This document shows, piece after piece, positions 1 through 11,890 of a DNA stretch of 64,000 nucleotides; position 1 is the stretch's first letter, and each line of letters starts with the position of its first letter. Position numbers and translations under genes: made by a program. Below the pieces are notes generated by a model, which saw only the letters and a list, made by a program, of their open reading frames with translations, was not told the DNA's origin and did not search any database. The stretch is from Hanleya hanleyi (Eukaryota > Mollusca > Polyplacophora > Lepidopleurida > Hanleyidae), in the NCBI GenBank assembly GCA_036873755.1, contig JAVTVY010018772.1, forward strand, positions 1 through 64,000, read 5' to 3'.

Positions 1-8
1 AATTCAAC

Positions 9-1021
9 TTACGGAGTTAATACTATGTCAACACTTTCAGTCTGATCAGAAACAGACTTCTGATCACCTGACTTCTGATCACCTGACTTGACTTCTACAT
101 CATGGCAAACCTCACTATCATTGTCAACTTCATCTTTCGAATTACAACCTTCATCCATCGCGTCAACGAGACACACGTAGTGGTTTGGGGTTTTCTCATT
201 GCTCCCGGCGGAGACTATCTTCTGATGACGTTCGGTGGCCTTGCCATCAGGGCCTACAGTCTCCCATAAATGTATATAGTGCTGTTGTTTCCGCTGGAGA
301 GCCTCGGCGGAAAGTCCTTTTCGAACTTCTGCGGGCGGAACAGAGCGAGGATCTGAGGAATCATCTTTTCTATCGTTAGCTACGGTATCTTCAGGAACTT
401 GTTTGGCCTTTGGATAGCTTTTTTAAGGTGTCCTTCCTGATGACAAATCAGGCATTTATTTTTCAAAGGACACCTCGAGTTCATGTGATCTTCTGAACCA
501 TAAGTATAACATGTTTTTACTTGACCGTTATACCATACAGGAAGTCTCATACCTCCAACTAAAATAAAAGAAGGAAGAGTACGTTTGAATTTCGACATCC
601 AAATTCTTCGAACTCCTGTCTCAAACTCTCTATCAAACGAATAGACAGAGAGAACATCACCATAAAACTCAAAAGCACTTCTGATCGTAGAATCTGGAAA
701 ATCGCATGGTCCTTTCATCTTTATTAGCAATTTCCCTGGATCTATTTCCTCAAAATGGCCACGTTGATCTCCAACGCGAATACCTTCCAGCACTAGGCGA
801 GTTTTGGCAAATTCATTTTCTAGTGTGACGTTCCACAAGGTATTTGATACCTGTACTAGACCTGTAAGGACTGACCGTCCTGATCCAACGGTGTCTTTTA
901 ATGCGCGATATATATCAATCGCATTAGCTTTCTCTAGACCTCGAAGTTTTAGGCTCAGTGACCTATCAAACTTTCTAAAGGCCATAATGAAAAAAATCAA
1001 AGTCCCACTAGTGAATCTCAA
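9..1021 (-). pseudogene. LINE ORF1 (nucleic-acid-binding, zinc-knuckle protein), frameshifted
   Basis: The minus strand encodes about 335 codons of an ORF1-type protein. An open frame from 1021 runs to a stop at 380-382. The adjacent frame stays open from about 400 down to a stop at 9-11, so one small indel separates an otherwise complete ORF. Near residues 170-205 there are two CCHC-like knuckles. The first has a Tyr where the second Cys should be (CYTYGSEDHMNSRC); the second reads CLICHQEGH and lacks its last Cys. The C-terminal part is acidic and ends in a short internal repeat (GDQKS twice). In LINEs of the I/Nimb type such proteins coat the element RNA. The assignment to the minus-strand RNase H LINE family found elsewhere in the window is inference from strand and knuckle type. 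Confidence 0.6.
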
Positions 1022-1760
1022 TACAACTACAAACTACAAATAGTAACACGCACAAACCCCAACAGTGTGCCTCCCCACAGAGTGAACATTGCCTACCCCC
1101 GAGGGAGCCTCACTCCAAAGGTGAAGGTGAAAACTATATATAAGCAGCACAACAATACACTCTCTCTGAACCTCAGGTCTCGGCCGAACAATAGCCCAGT
1201 TCTAAACCTGGCCCGTTGCTGGGTAATGCCGAGGAACAAAAGAACAGAGAACAAAAGACTCGCTCAAACTTCCGTATAGCCTTCAGTATACTCCTTCAAT
1301 ATGTACATATATTTAGCCTAGCTCGATATACGCAGATATGTGTAAATCGACCTAAGCCAAACTGAACGAAAAACGAACCAACTACAAACTTGATCAAGCC
1401 AACAAGGAAATATATATACACCAGCAAAATACGAAATATTTACAGACAGCGAACAAACAGAGAAGAGGGAGACAGAAAAAAACCCATCGACCCTCTCGGT
1501 CACAAAGACGGAGACGGTAGTAATGGCAGATCTCTGCCTTCTCAAACCAGGCCAAACTGACTAAGTCAGAAAAACGCCCTGAACAGCAAAAAACTGAGAA
1601 ATAACTGAAAACTTTCACCACATGTATTTGCCAAAAGTATTCACAAAATATATTGCACAAAAATCAGAGCTAAGATCAGCTGAAATCCGCAGAATTAGAC
1701 AAATTTCTCGGAGCGAAGTGAAAACACGTCCGACTCCCAATCTCTCTACATCCGGGCAAT
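1022..1760 (-). other. Probable LINE 5' region upstream of ORF1
   Basis: No long open frame. The stretch lies immediately upstream (minus strand) of the zinc-knuckle ORF1 and probably represents the LINE 5' UTR and promoter. A TATA-like run (TATATATAA) sits at 1135-1143. The upstream boundary is not defined; no second copy of this stretch exists in the window for comparison. Confidence 0.3.
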
Positions 1761-1932
1761 AGACTATGATAAAAGCACTATCATATGTTCAATAGTATTG
1801 TAACAGCGGAATAGCACTGATTGGAAGTAAGAGAGCTACTCGTGGCAAATTGACGAAGCAACAAACTTATCATGACAGCGCCACTGAAACTCTTACATAC
1901 GAATGAGACAAAGATGCATTGTTGAGATATGT

Positions 1933-2595
1933 AAGAGGTGGGAAAATTAACGTCTGGCGACTGAAATCCAACCCTACGACGCCACAGGAAAGCCTCTACA
2001 TCATCAGATTAGAATCCGACTGGAGAACGATTCTATGACGTTGCCATGATATCGCAGCCGCATATTTATTCTCGTTGTTCATGTGGAAAGTGTAAAATAA
2101 TCACACTGCCCCTAGCACAGGCTTCAGCGAAATTAGATAGCGCTGAAGCTGTGCTGACAAACCATCTCGAATAATTAACACATCTGATGGTAATGGATGA
2201 GCGTTGAGGGCGTCTGATCGAGTAAAGGTCTCAACATTATGTAAACATGGTAAATGCAAGAATACTCAGAAAACTAACATGTAATACCAGTCGTGCGGTG
2301 AATTTTCAACCAAGACAATAAGACAACAAATATTTATAAAATGACTTGCAGAGAGGGCGGCCCTCAGGGATTAACAGTCCAATAACAAAATCCCACCATA
2401 TACAGATAATAAATTGTTGGGATATGTGAGAGGTTAAAAAAATTGACTGAAAAACCTTACATTCAGATTAAAATTCAGCTCTTTTTTGCGCATCCGCAGC
2501 TTCGTGTGGGAACTATGAAGTGACCACATGGTCCGTAGCATCAACTTAAGCGAAATTAGATACGCTAGCTTGGGAGCTCTAATGAGAGATCTGCT
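1933..2595 (-). repeat. R2 repeat, tandem: one full unit plus a partial second unit
   Basis: A unit starting GATATGTAAGAGGTGGG at about 1933 is followed about 487 bp later by a second start, GATATGTGAGAGG, at 2420. This gives a head-to-tail array of one complete and one partial unit. Both contain the conserved core (minus strand), seen here as GCCCCTAGCAC...AGCGAAATTAGATA near 2110-2150 and again near 2530-2565. In the first unit the core folds into a 9-bp hairpin, CTTCAGCG/CGCTGAAG. Other R2 copies lie at 8699, 39955, 45858 and 60827. The same core occurs in the tails of all PLE copies. No coding frame. Confidence 0.7.
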
Positions 2596-3770
2596 AATAT
2601 ACCGCGGCTTTGGTGTGGTTGGGTTGGGGTGGGTGTACGGAAATCCACGAGCATGAATGAGACAAGAAATGCAATCTCGCAGTTTGGACCTTATATGCGA
2701 CTTGAGGAAATACATCTGCATCTACGGTGTGGCCGAGCTCAGCACCATCATAGAGCCTAAGATAGACAAATTGGTCTACGTACGCGACCATGTTGATGGA
2801 CGGCATCACCTAGTTCCAGAGATGGTGATGGAAAATTGATCAAGTGGGTTTTTGTTGCATTTTGCGGATATATTGAATTATAAAAGAGAAAGGACAGGCC
2901 ATGGCGTGTGCGGCATTCATTTGGCACATGCGCTAAATTTTTCGCAGTGAATATGAACCGAATAAGCAAATTGTTTTTTAACATGGATTCCTTATTTGAT
3001 TGCTGAGACACCATCCACATTGCCGAATTCCATAATTTGGTTTCATTACATTCATACATTTTGATACTACAATACCACTATAGTTTGTGCTAGACACCGA
3101 AAACAAGGAGTAGCACAAAGAGCAGAGAACATACATTCATGACTAGGACGGCCCCGTTAATGCAACAAAAACGTCGCCCTTCGCTTGAGCTACAGCACCG
3201 ACTAATTTCACTTTCCAAAGGGTGTCTTCTGCCAGTGCAACGCCAACGACTTCCTCGAGCGCAACATCAACGCGATGCTCTCTTTAGGTCCGCAGTCTTT
3301 CGTTAGTAAGACAACACCGACCTTTCCTAGTGATGCACTAACGCAAACTCAGCACCAATGATATTCCATTGATATATTTCAATATTGCAACAGTAGCACA
3401 ACTTCCATCCTAGTGCTGCAACAGGGATTCATTCAGCTAATACAGCTCTGATTTCGCTTTCATTTAAGATTGTGTCATTTCTGCTCACCAACCGGTCCAT
3501 CTAGTGTCTTCGTTGAATATCCTGTGCAAATAGCATGCGAGTCTTGGTTGGGTTCATTTCCAAATAGAACTCTCTAACGCCTTCAACACAGAATGCAGCC
3601 TAAGCGGAGGAAATAGCAGTGACCTGACAAGAAGTAGCTAATATATCCATGTAGATATGATATGATGAACAGAAAGCCAGTTACTCGATTGAAAGACAGC
3701 ATAGTACACTTGTCACTAAATCCTAACCACTACTAAGTTCCCCAAAATGAGTTTCCGTATCACATTCCAG
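2596..3770. other. No confident gene; possible old reverse-transcriptase scrap near 3400-3605 (minus)
   Basis: Short frames only. On the minus strand at about 3605-3400 a stretch reads VREFYLEMNPTKTRMLFAQ, which resembles the region after the catalytic motif of LINE reverse transcriptases. Stops interrupt it on both sides and nothing longer can be traced. The rest shows no repeat shared with other parts of the window. Confidence 0.2.
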
Positions 3771-3784
3771 GACCTAAAATTACT

Positions 3785-5321
3785 CCTGATGAAAGGACCT
3801 AAATATAGAGAGCCGAGAAGAATAAATCTGAAGGCCAACCACTAGATAGTCCTGTCTGCATTGGAACAGTACGTTATTGATTGGTCGAAGCGAGAAAAAG
3901 TTGAACCTATAGTACTCGTTGATTGGCTGGACCTCGCCAAAAGCAAGATCGTGGAAACAATCCGCCATATCGTCTCTTTCCCAAGCAAAACAAGTACTGA
4001 GAAACCTCAATTCGCAAGAAGTTCTATCAAATGTCCAGAGTAAATTCGTCATAGTCCCAGCAGACAAAGCTCCAAATAATATAATATTCATATCTAAATA
4101 TTACTATTACCAGGTGCTGGTTAAAGAATTGAGTGTAGAAATACGTCTACTTACTCCCAAACTTCATTTACTCTGGAGGATTTATTTAACAATCACAAGA
4201 CGTTTCTCAGGGAAAGAGGTATTTGTCTTCCAACCAATCATAATGACATACCAAAAGCATACTGGATTCCCAAAATGCATAAATCACCATACAAAGCTAG
4301 ATTCATAGCTGGTTCTAGAACCACCACCAAACTTCTTTCAACCCTATTGACGAGGGCCCTTCAGGAGGTGAAAGCATTTTGGGAAAGGTATTGCGCCACT
4401 ATTTCTAAAAACTCTGGCGTTGAATGTATGTGGATATTGAAAAACTCAAAATGTCTTACGGAAGAACTTGATGCTAAAGGTCACATACCGTATAGACATG
4501 TATCCACATGGGATTTCTCGACTCTCTATACTACAATCCCTCATCAGGACCTTATTGACCGTGTAAGTTCATTAATAGTATCTGTGATCAAGAAAACTGA
4601 TCGCATATATATATTAATGTCGGAAGCCATAAAGCACTTTTAGCTCTACTACATACAAGAGATATCACTCATGGGATGTTTATAGAGTTGCTTGAATTTG
4701 GCAACACAATATATCAGCAGCATATAGGTATTCCAATGGGTACTAATTGTGCACCCCTGTTGGCTGACCTGTATCTGTTCTCTTATGTATATGACTATAT
4801 GCAGGCGCTTTCAAAAACCGATCCATTCAAAGCCCATTCCTTTTCGTTCACCAAACGCTATATAGACAATCTTCTCGCTGTGCATAATTCCTATATAAAT
4901 GAGGCAGTGAAGGATATATCCACCTTCACTGGATTTGAACGAAACTACAGATAGTCCTACAGGCACATCATATTTAGATCTATATCTCTACAAAAATGAA
5001 GCGGGCATTCTCTTTCGTCGACTTTATGACAAAAGAGATGATTACAATTTTGACATCGTAAACTATCCCTTTCTGGACAGTAATATTCCAGTGGGACCTG
5101 CATATGGCGTATACATATCACGCCTAGTAGCATTTACTAGATCCTGTGTTAAATGTGACGATTTTAATCAACGTCACAAAACATTGTTGCAGAAACTTAT
5201 AAAACAGGGCTATTCCACCAAGCGCCTCCACTCAAAGTTTCTCAAATTTTGCGATAGTTATCGCATGCTGATAGCAAAATACGAACGTAGCGTGCAAGAT
5301 CTATGGCGTTACGTTTCGTAA
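3785..5321 (+). pseudogene. PLE copy A reverse transcriptase, degraded
   Basis: Consecutive frames at 3861-4043, 3919-4308, 4275-4643, 4676-4954 and 4935-5321 join into one RT by small indels. Motifs in order: the VPADKAPNNIIF block near 4050-4090; FSTLYTTIPH near 4515-4545 (palm motif A equivalent); IGIPMGTNCAPLLADLYL at about 4725-4775; the YIDD-equivalent at about 4858-4870; YLDLYLYKNEA; and the C-terminal block YDKRDDYNFDIVNYPFLDS. The catalytic box reads YIDN, so the second aspartate is lost. About ten residues before IGIPMG are deleted. The protein ends RYVS-stop at 5321, as in all copies. It is inactive by several criteria. Confidence 0.8.
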
Positions 5322-5593
5322 CTTGTGTCTATTTCCGCTTAACCCGGGGCTAGGGGCCGTATGAAACCCATGTACTTCAATATCATCATGGTGCTCATAT
5401 GAACAGGCGCAATCAAAGCGTGACTGAGATACATCATTCTCTAGATAACGAATTTACAACGATTATTATGGATTAAAAATACTGATCAGCGATACGGATT
5501 TTATATTTTATGGAACATCATCATGTCTTGTCGGCATCACTGAAAACAGTTGACCGCTTCTCTCTTGCAGGAAACTAGCCTATGTTTATGTAT

Positions 5594-5962
5594 CAAAGTC
5601 AAAGTCAAAGTCAAAATACTTTTATTTTACCAGGGTACTTTTACAGCAGATACTGATTTCCAAAAAGGCCCTGACATATAACACACAAACAATGACGCAG
5701 GAAATTACAATAACAAAGAAAAACATAGATAAATTAATTAATAAAATTAACAGTTCTCATGTTTATAATATGCTTTGTCAAATTTGTTTTAAAAGTGTAC
5801 AGACTAGCCGAATTACGAACAGATAGATTAAGACTATTCCAAACCAAGGTACCCCTAAAAGTCCGTTGTCCTGTTTTTAAGTTGCATCTTGGGAGAGCTA
5901 AGTCTCTTCTGAGGGATGATCGGGTATGGTACCCGTGATTTACTGTTTGAAATTTGTTTGTG
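5594..5962 (-). mobile_element. LINE 3' end inserted in PLE A tail, with 7-bp target duplication
   Basis: The insertion is bounded by TATGTAT at 5587-5593 and again at 5963-5969; other PLE tails have a single uninterrupted TATGTATACTATGATTG. On the minus strand it encodes the last ~65 residues of a LINE reverse-transcriptase ORF (5957 to about 5733). The stretch contains RTFRGTLVWNSLNLSVRNSA, the FxGxxVWNSLP-like C-terminal signature of CR1/Jockey-type LINEs. The 3' UTR ends in a hexamer microsatellite, (ACTTTG)n read on the minus strand. It is 5'-truncated and dead on arrival, a typical target-primed reverse-transcription product. Confidence 0.85.
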
Positions 5963-6237
5963 TATGTATACTATGATTGCCTTTTTGAATTTGGTGCTAA
6001 TACTGTAATATGGATATGGAATAGGTCTTTGGATTATGGACGCGGATATTCTTTAATGGACGACGGCTAAATTATGAATGACGGACTTGTATTTCTGCGA
6101 ACTAATCGCTGTGTCGAATTGGCAAAAAAGTGAGAAACCCAATTAGAAAGCAACCAAATGACTCCACTTGAAAATTTCTCTCGTCTCCTTTTACATGTGT
6201 TAATGAGAGCTTTGACTATTTCTATGACATCATTTAT

Positions 6238-8208
6238 TCTATTCTAAAACAATGTGTCCCTGTTGTTAAATTCAAGAATAGAAAATTCCCCGACTGGTAT
6301 GACAGTGACCTCATAGGTCTAATCAAGGAAAAGGAAACCAAAAGGCGCGAATACGTCAGGCAAGGCCGGGATAAATCATCGGAGAATTACCGGGAATTTT
6401 CAGAATTACGCACCGAGGTGAAAAAGGCACAGAAAACAAAATACGCAGAATATCTTGAGAGTGTTGAAGAGTCAATAAAAGATAACCACAAACGGTTTTG
6501 GGGATTTGTTAAAGGAAAGAGACAAGAGGGCTCTGTACCTTCAACAGTCTCAAACGATGAAAAAACATCAAATGACACTGGTGAAATTGTGAATATGTTC
6601 AATGGTTTCTTTCATACCGTTTTCACCGACGAGACAAGTGATGAATTACCAGTTGGACATTCCCTCTGCTCATGATACACTGTCTAGGATTATGATATCC
6701 CCCCTCGACGTTCACAAGGCAATAGCATCACTTAATCAATACAAGTCGTGTGGATACGACAATATTTCTGGTATTTTCCTCAGGAACTGTGCAGATGAGC
6801 TTTACATACCACTTTTTAAACTTTTTAACATGTCACTCAATACAGGTCAATTTCCGAATATTTTAAAATTTTCCAACATTATTCCTATTTTTAAATCAGG
6901 TGACAAGCAAGTTGTTGGTAATTATCGCCCCGTATCTCTTCTTCCTATAGTTGGGAAAATATTTTAAAGTGTGGTCAACAACTATTTTCGGGATTTTATG
7001 GATCGAATGATATGTGAAGAGCAACACGGATTTATGCCCAACAAATCTACCGTTACAAACCTAGCTTGCTTTACGGATTACTTATCTTCAGAAATTGATA
7101 ATCGAGTACAAGTACATGCGGTATATATGGATTTTCGTAAAGCATTTGATACTGTGTCAAATGTCTTGCTCATTCATAAGTTGAAAGCATATGGCATATC
7201 AGGAAGTATTCTTCATTGGTTTGAATCGTATTTGTCAAACAGAAGTCAAAGGGTGGTCATAAAGAATATTGCTTCTGATTGGTGTAAAGTTACTTCTGGG
7301 GTACCCCAGGGCTCAATTCTCGGACCCATCTTATTTTCACTATACATAAATGACCTACCCTCTGTACTTGAACATTCCAAATGTCTTATGTTTGCCGATG
7401 ACACAAAGTTGTTCAAGTCCATCTCTACCATCGAAGATTGTAAATCACTTCAAGATGACTTGAATAGAGTGTATGATTGGTGTAAGAGATGGCGGATGGG
7501 TGTAAACATAGCGAAATGCATGTTTATTAATTTTACTACTAAGAGGATAACACTAGATTTTAATTATACCCTTTGTGATATTGTACTTTCGTGTGTACAA
7601 GAGGTAAAGGATCTAGGAGTCCTACTCTCTCGTGATCTTAATTTCAAAAGTCACATAGATAAAACAGTTTCCGGAGCTTTTCAAATGTCTGGTTTTATTC
7701 GTAGGTCTTGTAGGTCGTTTACCAATGTATCTGTTCTTAAAAAGCTGTTCATTTCCCTGGTGAGGAGCAAACTCGACTATTGCTGTGAAATTTGGTCTCC
7801 TCATCAGTCGACATTTGCTGACAAAATTGAAAGGGTACAAATGAAATTTATTAAGTTTTTATGTTTTAAAAATAAAATTTTGTACAACAGGGATAGGTAC
7901 TCGGTTTTATGTAAACGTTTTAATCTCCCTGAGCTTGCTATCCGGAGAAAATTTTACAGAACATTTTTACATCGCTGTGTAAACAGCACTTTTAACTGTA
8001 CATACCTTGTGAACCGTATTTGTTTTTATGCTCCCCAGAGACGGCTAAGAGCCAAGAAACTTTTTAACCCAAAATCGCATAATCTTTTATTGAGAAAAAA
8101 CTCGATAATAGAAAGAAGCCAGAGCCAGTTTAACGAATTTTACGACTCTTTCGACATTTTTACGAACATAACTACTTTTAAATCCCAGTGTCGGCGAATA
8201 ACGAATAT
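6238..8208 (+). pseudogene. LINE reverse transcriptase, near-intact (one frameshift, one stop)
   Basis: The frame starts in the pre-RT linker (QCVPVVKFKNRKFPDWYDSD), runs to 6675, shifts by one base near 6650, then stays in one frame from 6602 to 8227 apart from a TAA at 6965-6967. RT motifs are complete: IIPIFKSGDKQVVGNYRPVS (~6880), HGFMPNKSTVTNL (~7025), MDFRKAFDTV (~7128, motif A aspartate), SGVPQGSILGPILF (~7297), MFADDTKLF (~7387, catalytic FADD) and the VKDLGVLL block (~7605). The C-terminal QRRLRAKKLFNPKSHN domain follows. With only two lesions over ~650 codons this is a recent loss. The original C-terminus is replaced by the inserted PLE tail, so the last codons (to TAA at 8225) are not LINE-derived. 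Confidence 0.85.
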
Positions 8209-8568
8209 AACGAATATTATGGATTAAGAATACTGATCAGCGATACGGATTTGATATTTTTGGAACATCATGATGTCTTGCCGGCATCATTGAAAACTGT
8301 TGACCGCTTCTCTCTTGCAGGAAACAAGCCTATGTTTATGTATACTATGATTGTCTTTTTGAATTTGGTGCTAATATTGTTATGTGGAAAATGGAATAGA
8401 TCTTTGGATTATGAACGCGGATATTCTCTAATGGACGACGGCTGGATTATGAATGACGGACTAGACGCTTGTAATTACTCTATTCTTAAACATTCGAAGC
8501 CTTATATGGTACAACTTTATATACCTTACAATTCGGTGTTTAGCTCCTTTCTTTATTTTCTATATTAA
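8188..8568 (+). CDS. PLE tail ORF (single-pass membrane-type), fused at its end to LINE 3' UTR sequence
   Basis: The PLE-derived part is 8209-8475. It encodes ILISDTDLIFLEHHDVLPAS, then a hydrophobic stretch (FMYTMIVFLNLVLILLCG), then MDDGWIMNDGLDACN, which ends exactly at the PLE terminus GCTTGTAAT (8475). The frame continues into LINE 3' UTR and stops at 8568; that last part is accidental. The same ORF is found at 41258-41526, 52348-52572 (minus) and 59501-59716. Function unknown; the hydrophobic segment is long enough to span a membrane. This copy is a 5'-truncated PLE insertion in the LINE, so it is unlikely to be expressed as a unit. Confidence 0.45.
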   Translation: MSANNEYNEYYGLRILISDTDLIFLEHHDVLPASLKTVDRFSLAGNKPMFMYTMIVFLNLVLILLCGKWNRSLDYERGYSLMDDGWIMNDGLDACNYSILKHSKPYMVQLYIPYNSVFSSFLYFLY

Positions 8569-8698
8569 CTACATTGTTATTTATGTTTTAATACTACTCA
8601 CTAGTTTCACTTGTCACACATGCACAATGTTATCGTCACTGTAATTAGGCACTTTGTGCCTGTTGTGGTTGATGTAAAATAAATAATAAAAAAAAAAA

Positions 8699-8915
8699 TT
8701 CAGACTCGAGAATAAGGAGGATTCTTGTACTTAACCTTTGTACCTCAGCCGAGCATTTATTGCTTGTGTTCATGTGAAGACTATGAAGTATCCACACAGC
8801 TCCTATATACTCTAGACCGTGAGCATTTATGACAGTTCAGATCAAACTCTGCTGATGTTGATGGATGAGCATCGATGGCGCCTGGTGGATTAAACGCCTT
8901 CTAGTAATCATGTTT
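8699..8915 (-). repeat. R2 repeat copy, diverged partial
   Basis: Begins directly after the LINE polyA with CAGACTCGAGAATAAGGAGG, matching the R2 copy at 45948. It continues through the GAAGACTATGAAGTATCCACAC stretch to the GTTGATGGATGAGCATC and GGATTAAACGCCTT motifs. The core CTAGCAC...AAGCGGAATTAG is degraded here. Same orientation as the copies at 1933, 45858 and 60827. Confidence 0.55.
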
Positions 8916-9391
8916 CAGTGTATTGTTCGGTGTTGACTGCAGTCTTCTTCATTGTGGCTTTTTGCAAACCACGGCACTATCTGGTGCAATTCAGTACGAT
9001 ATTTTGGACTAATGTAAAAGCGATAACAGGCAATGGTTGTGAGAAGAGTGACCGGAGCTAAAAAAAATGTATGCCGCCTCTCAAGCTATCACATCACTCG
9101 GCATTATACTCACAGATATCACAGGGACGAACCTATGTAAGATGCACTTCTTGGATATTTATTTTCCTTTTAGGTTGCACCTAATGGCCCTATAATGTCA
9201 GGATGAAGTATCATACCGTTCGACCAAAACCGTGTTTGTATGGTGAACACAGACACACAACTCAACCAGCAGAGATGATTTGGTAATTTTATGAGACATA
9301 TAAGTATAGGCACCACTATTGGTGCATTTCTCTAAATTTGAGCGGTCGGGTGATATCACCATAAATTGAGAGAGGGAGATTATGGTTTAAG
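8916..9391. other. Unannotated spacer
   Basis: No open frame of note, no repeat shared with other parts of the window and no splice-site pair. A short purine-rich run (GAGAGAGGGAGATTATGG) precedes the next LINE terminus. Confidence 0.4.
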
Positions 9392-11890
9392 GAGAGAGAG
9401 AGAGAATTAGGGTTAAACGTCGCGTTCAGCAATATTTTATCTTATCCGAGTTAATAACTCAGTAAACTAATGCATTAAAAACATGTAAATACATTAAAAT
9501 TTATACAACAAACCGAGCTCTCTCAAATAATCTAAAATACAGTCTTCTTTTACTCGAATAAAAAGGTCTTCCAGAGCAGCTGCTCGATAAAAGTTATCTC
9601 TTACAATCTTAAAATCTATACAGTCGATAAAAATATGTTTCACTGCGAGATCTTCGTGGCATGGATTACACATTGGGACTGGCTTGTGAGTTAATCGTGT
9701 ATGGCCGATTCTACATCGTCTAATCATTGCTTGATCGAAACGTTTCTGGCTGTTCAGAGGAGTATAGCCTACATATTTTTTTTGAACTCTTGAAGTTTGT
9801 TATTATCCATAGCATCCCACAAATATTGAAACAACTTTCTCACATAAGCACAAATAGATGGTCTCAAATGACTGTATGTGATTCCAACAGGATCAACCCC
9901 ATCATCTAGGGCTGCCTTAGCCATTTTATCAGCTCCAGTATTACCTTTGATGTCAACGTGAATAGGTACCCAACAAAACACAATAATATAATTTTAGAAT
10001 ATTCTAGATGGTGGAATGAGTTGAATTTCCACTTTCAATCGCTTGAAGGCATAAGAGTAAATATGAGAATATGATGTATTTCTTCCTTTTAGTGGACACA
10101 ATACCTTCTAAAGCCGACCATAACTTTTGTTTCTGCAGTGAATGTCGAACTTTTACCTGGTAGTCGACAGGTTTTAGTTTTGAAACTAAAGATAGTAGCA
10201 CAAGCTACTCTCTCACCACCTTTAGAACCATCTGTATAAATAGCCTGATGCCATCTGTATTTCTGTCTTAGTAGACCAACCTCTTTATACACGAGCTGGC
10301 TCGTGTCTGCCATTTTATATTTCGTCAATGTAATATCTATTTCTGGTTTGATTAACTGCCATGGTGGAGTTGGCAAAAGCTTGCTAGGTAAAATTTGATT
10401 AAGCCTAATACCAGCTGCTACAATGTCTGGTTTCATTCGAATTCCAAGATGTGTAATACAGAAGGGTTTCGTTAAATAGAAATCAACGTACCAGGTTTGA
10501 AAACACAGTTATATGCAAGATTTGAGTGACTGGAGAGCAATTTTGTGATATATTGCAGTGATAGTTTAATTCTTCGAAGTTCTAAAGGAATTTGATCTAT
10601 TTCGACATATAAGCTTTCCTTAGGGGATGTTCGGAACGCCCCGAGGCAAAGTCTTAGTCCTTGATAGAGAATAGGATCTAGCTCTGACTTGCTTGCACCG
10701 TTGCAAACAATATAACCATAATCAAGTTCAGAACGAACAGGTGATCGATATAAATGGAGAAGCGTTTGCTAATTTCCTCCCCACGTATAGCTGGCAACTA
10801 CCTTTAACAAATCAAGCGCTTCCGGCACTGCCTTTCAAGCAATTTATATGCGATTTGAATGTTAGTCGGTGGTCAAACAATATTTCTAAGAACTTGACCT
10901 CTTTTACTACTTTGATCTCAGTTCCATCTAATGTTAGTACTGGATCTTTGTGCTGGAAATATTTCCTGCAAAAGTGTATACAATTTGTCTTAGCTCTGGA
11001 GAATTTGAAGCCATTTTCTAGACACCATTTCTGAATTCTGTTTAGACAAGTTGTAATGTTCTCTCAATGTTGTGTATATTGTGTAAACAGAGTAGTAGAC
11101 AAAATACTGCCAAGTGGGACACCCTCATCCTCTGATCGAAATGATCAGACATGGTTGCACCCAACCGAACTTGGAATTGTCTATCATTCAAAACGTTGGA
11201 TATAAAAAACGGGTAAACGGCCCGATAATCCAATATTATGAAGATCTTTTAGAATCCCGTATTTCCAAGTAGTATCATAGGCTTTTTCTAAATAAAAAAG
11301 ATAGAAACCACATGTTCATTCTTGGCGAAAGTATATTTGACAAACAAATCTAATCTAAATGATCAATAGTGTTTCTATTTTTACGGAAACCAGCTTGAAT
11401 ATCAGTAAGTTTTTTTTTCATTTTCCAGGTACCAAACTAGGCGATCATTTAACATGCGTTCCATTGTTTTACAAAAACCGGGTGATAACTACCAGGGTCT
11501 GTATGGTTACGGCCAGGCTTTGGCACTTGTATAACTATGGCATTATGACATGACGGTGGAAAGTCTTCTGTCAGCCAAAGTCTGAATATGCGTAATAGGA
11601 TTTTTAGAGAAGATTCTGGTAGATGTTTTAAAAGTCAATAATGAATTAGCTTTCGTGAGAGAAGCATGAAGTTCCTCAATTGTAAACATAGCGTTGTATA
11701 TTTCACAGATATCAGAGGGCAATTGTATTTAATTTTTCTCTTCTCGTTTTTCAAAACTTTGAAATTTAGATACATAATTATCTGGCGAAGAGTTTTTGGC
11801 AAATGTTTCTCTTAATGTATTTGCAATTTCTACTCTGTCAGTTACCCCCTGGTCTCCATCGTTGAGATGAAGAATAGGCGCCTCTTACTG
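9392..11890 (-). mobile_element. I/Nimb-type LINE, 3' half (RT, RNase H, zinc knuckle, (CT)n tail)
   Basis: Read on the minus strand this is the longest copy of the RNase H-bearing LINE family: RT from about 11890 to 10450, RNase H 10436-9770, a CCHC-like knuckle domain 9727-9500, and the 3' UTR with its (CT)n tail at 9404-9391. The 3' terminal sequence TGAACGCGACGTTTAACCC is shared, with small changes, by all copies of the family. Endonuclease and ORF1 are missing; endonuclease sequence appears separately at 25510-26095 and ORF1 at 9-1021. Confidence 0.8.
9494..11890 (-). pseudogene. LINE ORF2 C-terminal half: RT, RNase H, zinc-knuckle; degraded
   Basis: Broken into frames 11042-11233 (RT thumb-side block with FQVRLGATMSDHFDQ), 10089-10436 and 10004-10201 (RNase H with YTDGSK, TAE and FSYL, the expected D/E/D positions), 9769-9981 (WVPIHVDIKGNTGADKMAKA, the last RNase H motif) and 9494-9727 (RCRIGHTRLTH...MCNPCHEDLAVKHIFIDC, a His/Cys cluster). 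RNase H downstream of RT is characteristic of the I, Nimb, R1 and LOA LINE clades; the cluster after it points to I/Nimb. Several frameshifts and stops make it non-functional. Confidence 0.75.

Larger units (their letters stand above)
3771..6092 (+). mobile_element. PLE copy A (Penelope-like-type retroelement), 5'-truncated, split by a LINE insertion
   Basis: The body (RT) runs 3771-5321 and the conserved tail 5322-6092. The tail contains the module shared with R2 (5335-5440) and the membrane-type short ORF, here degenerate. A 369-bp LINE 3' fragment on the opposite strand interrupts the tail at 5594-5962. The element starts abruptly at GACCTAAAATTACTCC, a point internal to the longer copy F (54678), so it is 5'-truncated. 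Its 3' end (TTGTAT, 6092) corresponds to the GCTTGTAAT terminus of the other copies. The next LINE begins immediately after. Confidence 0.8.
6093..8698 (+). mobile_element. Jockey/CR1-like LINE, 5'-truncated, with polyA tail
   Basis: Coding sequence begins after the endonuclease, in the linker before the RT. It continues through RT and the C-terminal domain, then a 3' UTR ending GATGTAAAATAAATAATAAAAA at about 8670-8698. A 267-bp PLE tail fragment (8209-8475) interrupts its 3' part. The left boundary abuts the end of PLE A at 6092 and the right boundary abuts an R2 copy. The endonuclease and ORF1 are absent. Confidence 0.8.

Noticed and set aside
2195..2225. CTGATCGAGTAAAG / CTGATGGAGTAAAC words in R2 as a hammerhead ribozyme core
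   Set aside because: The required CTGANGA is followed by no stem II plus GAAA at the right distance, and no cle-site stem III could be drawn. The words are conserved but do not fit the motif.
5335..5440. PLE tail module as an LTR
   Set aside because: It occurs once per element, at the 3' end only; there is no paired copy at the 5' end, no TG...CA ends and no primer-binding site.
9391..9404. (GA)n tracts as promoters or GAGA-factor sites
   Set aside because: They sit at the 3' ends of LINE copies in every case and are the microsatellite tails of the element.
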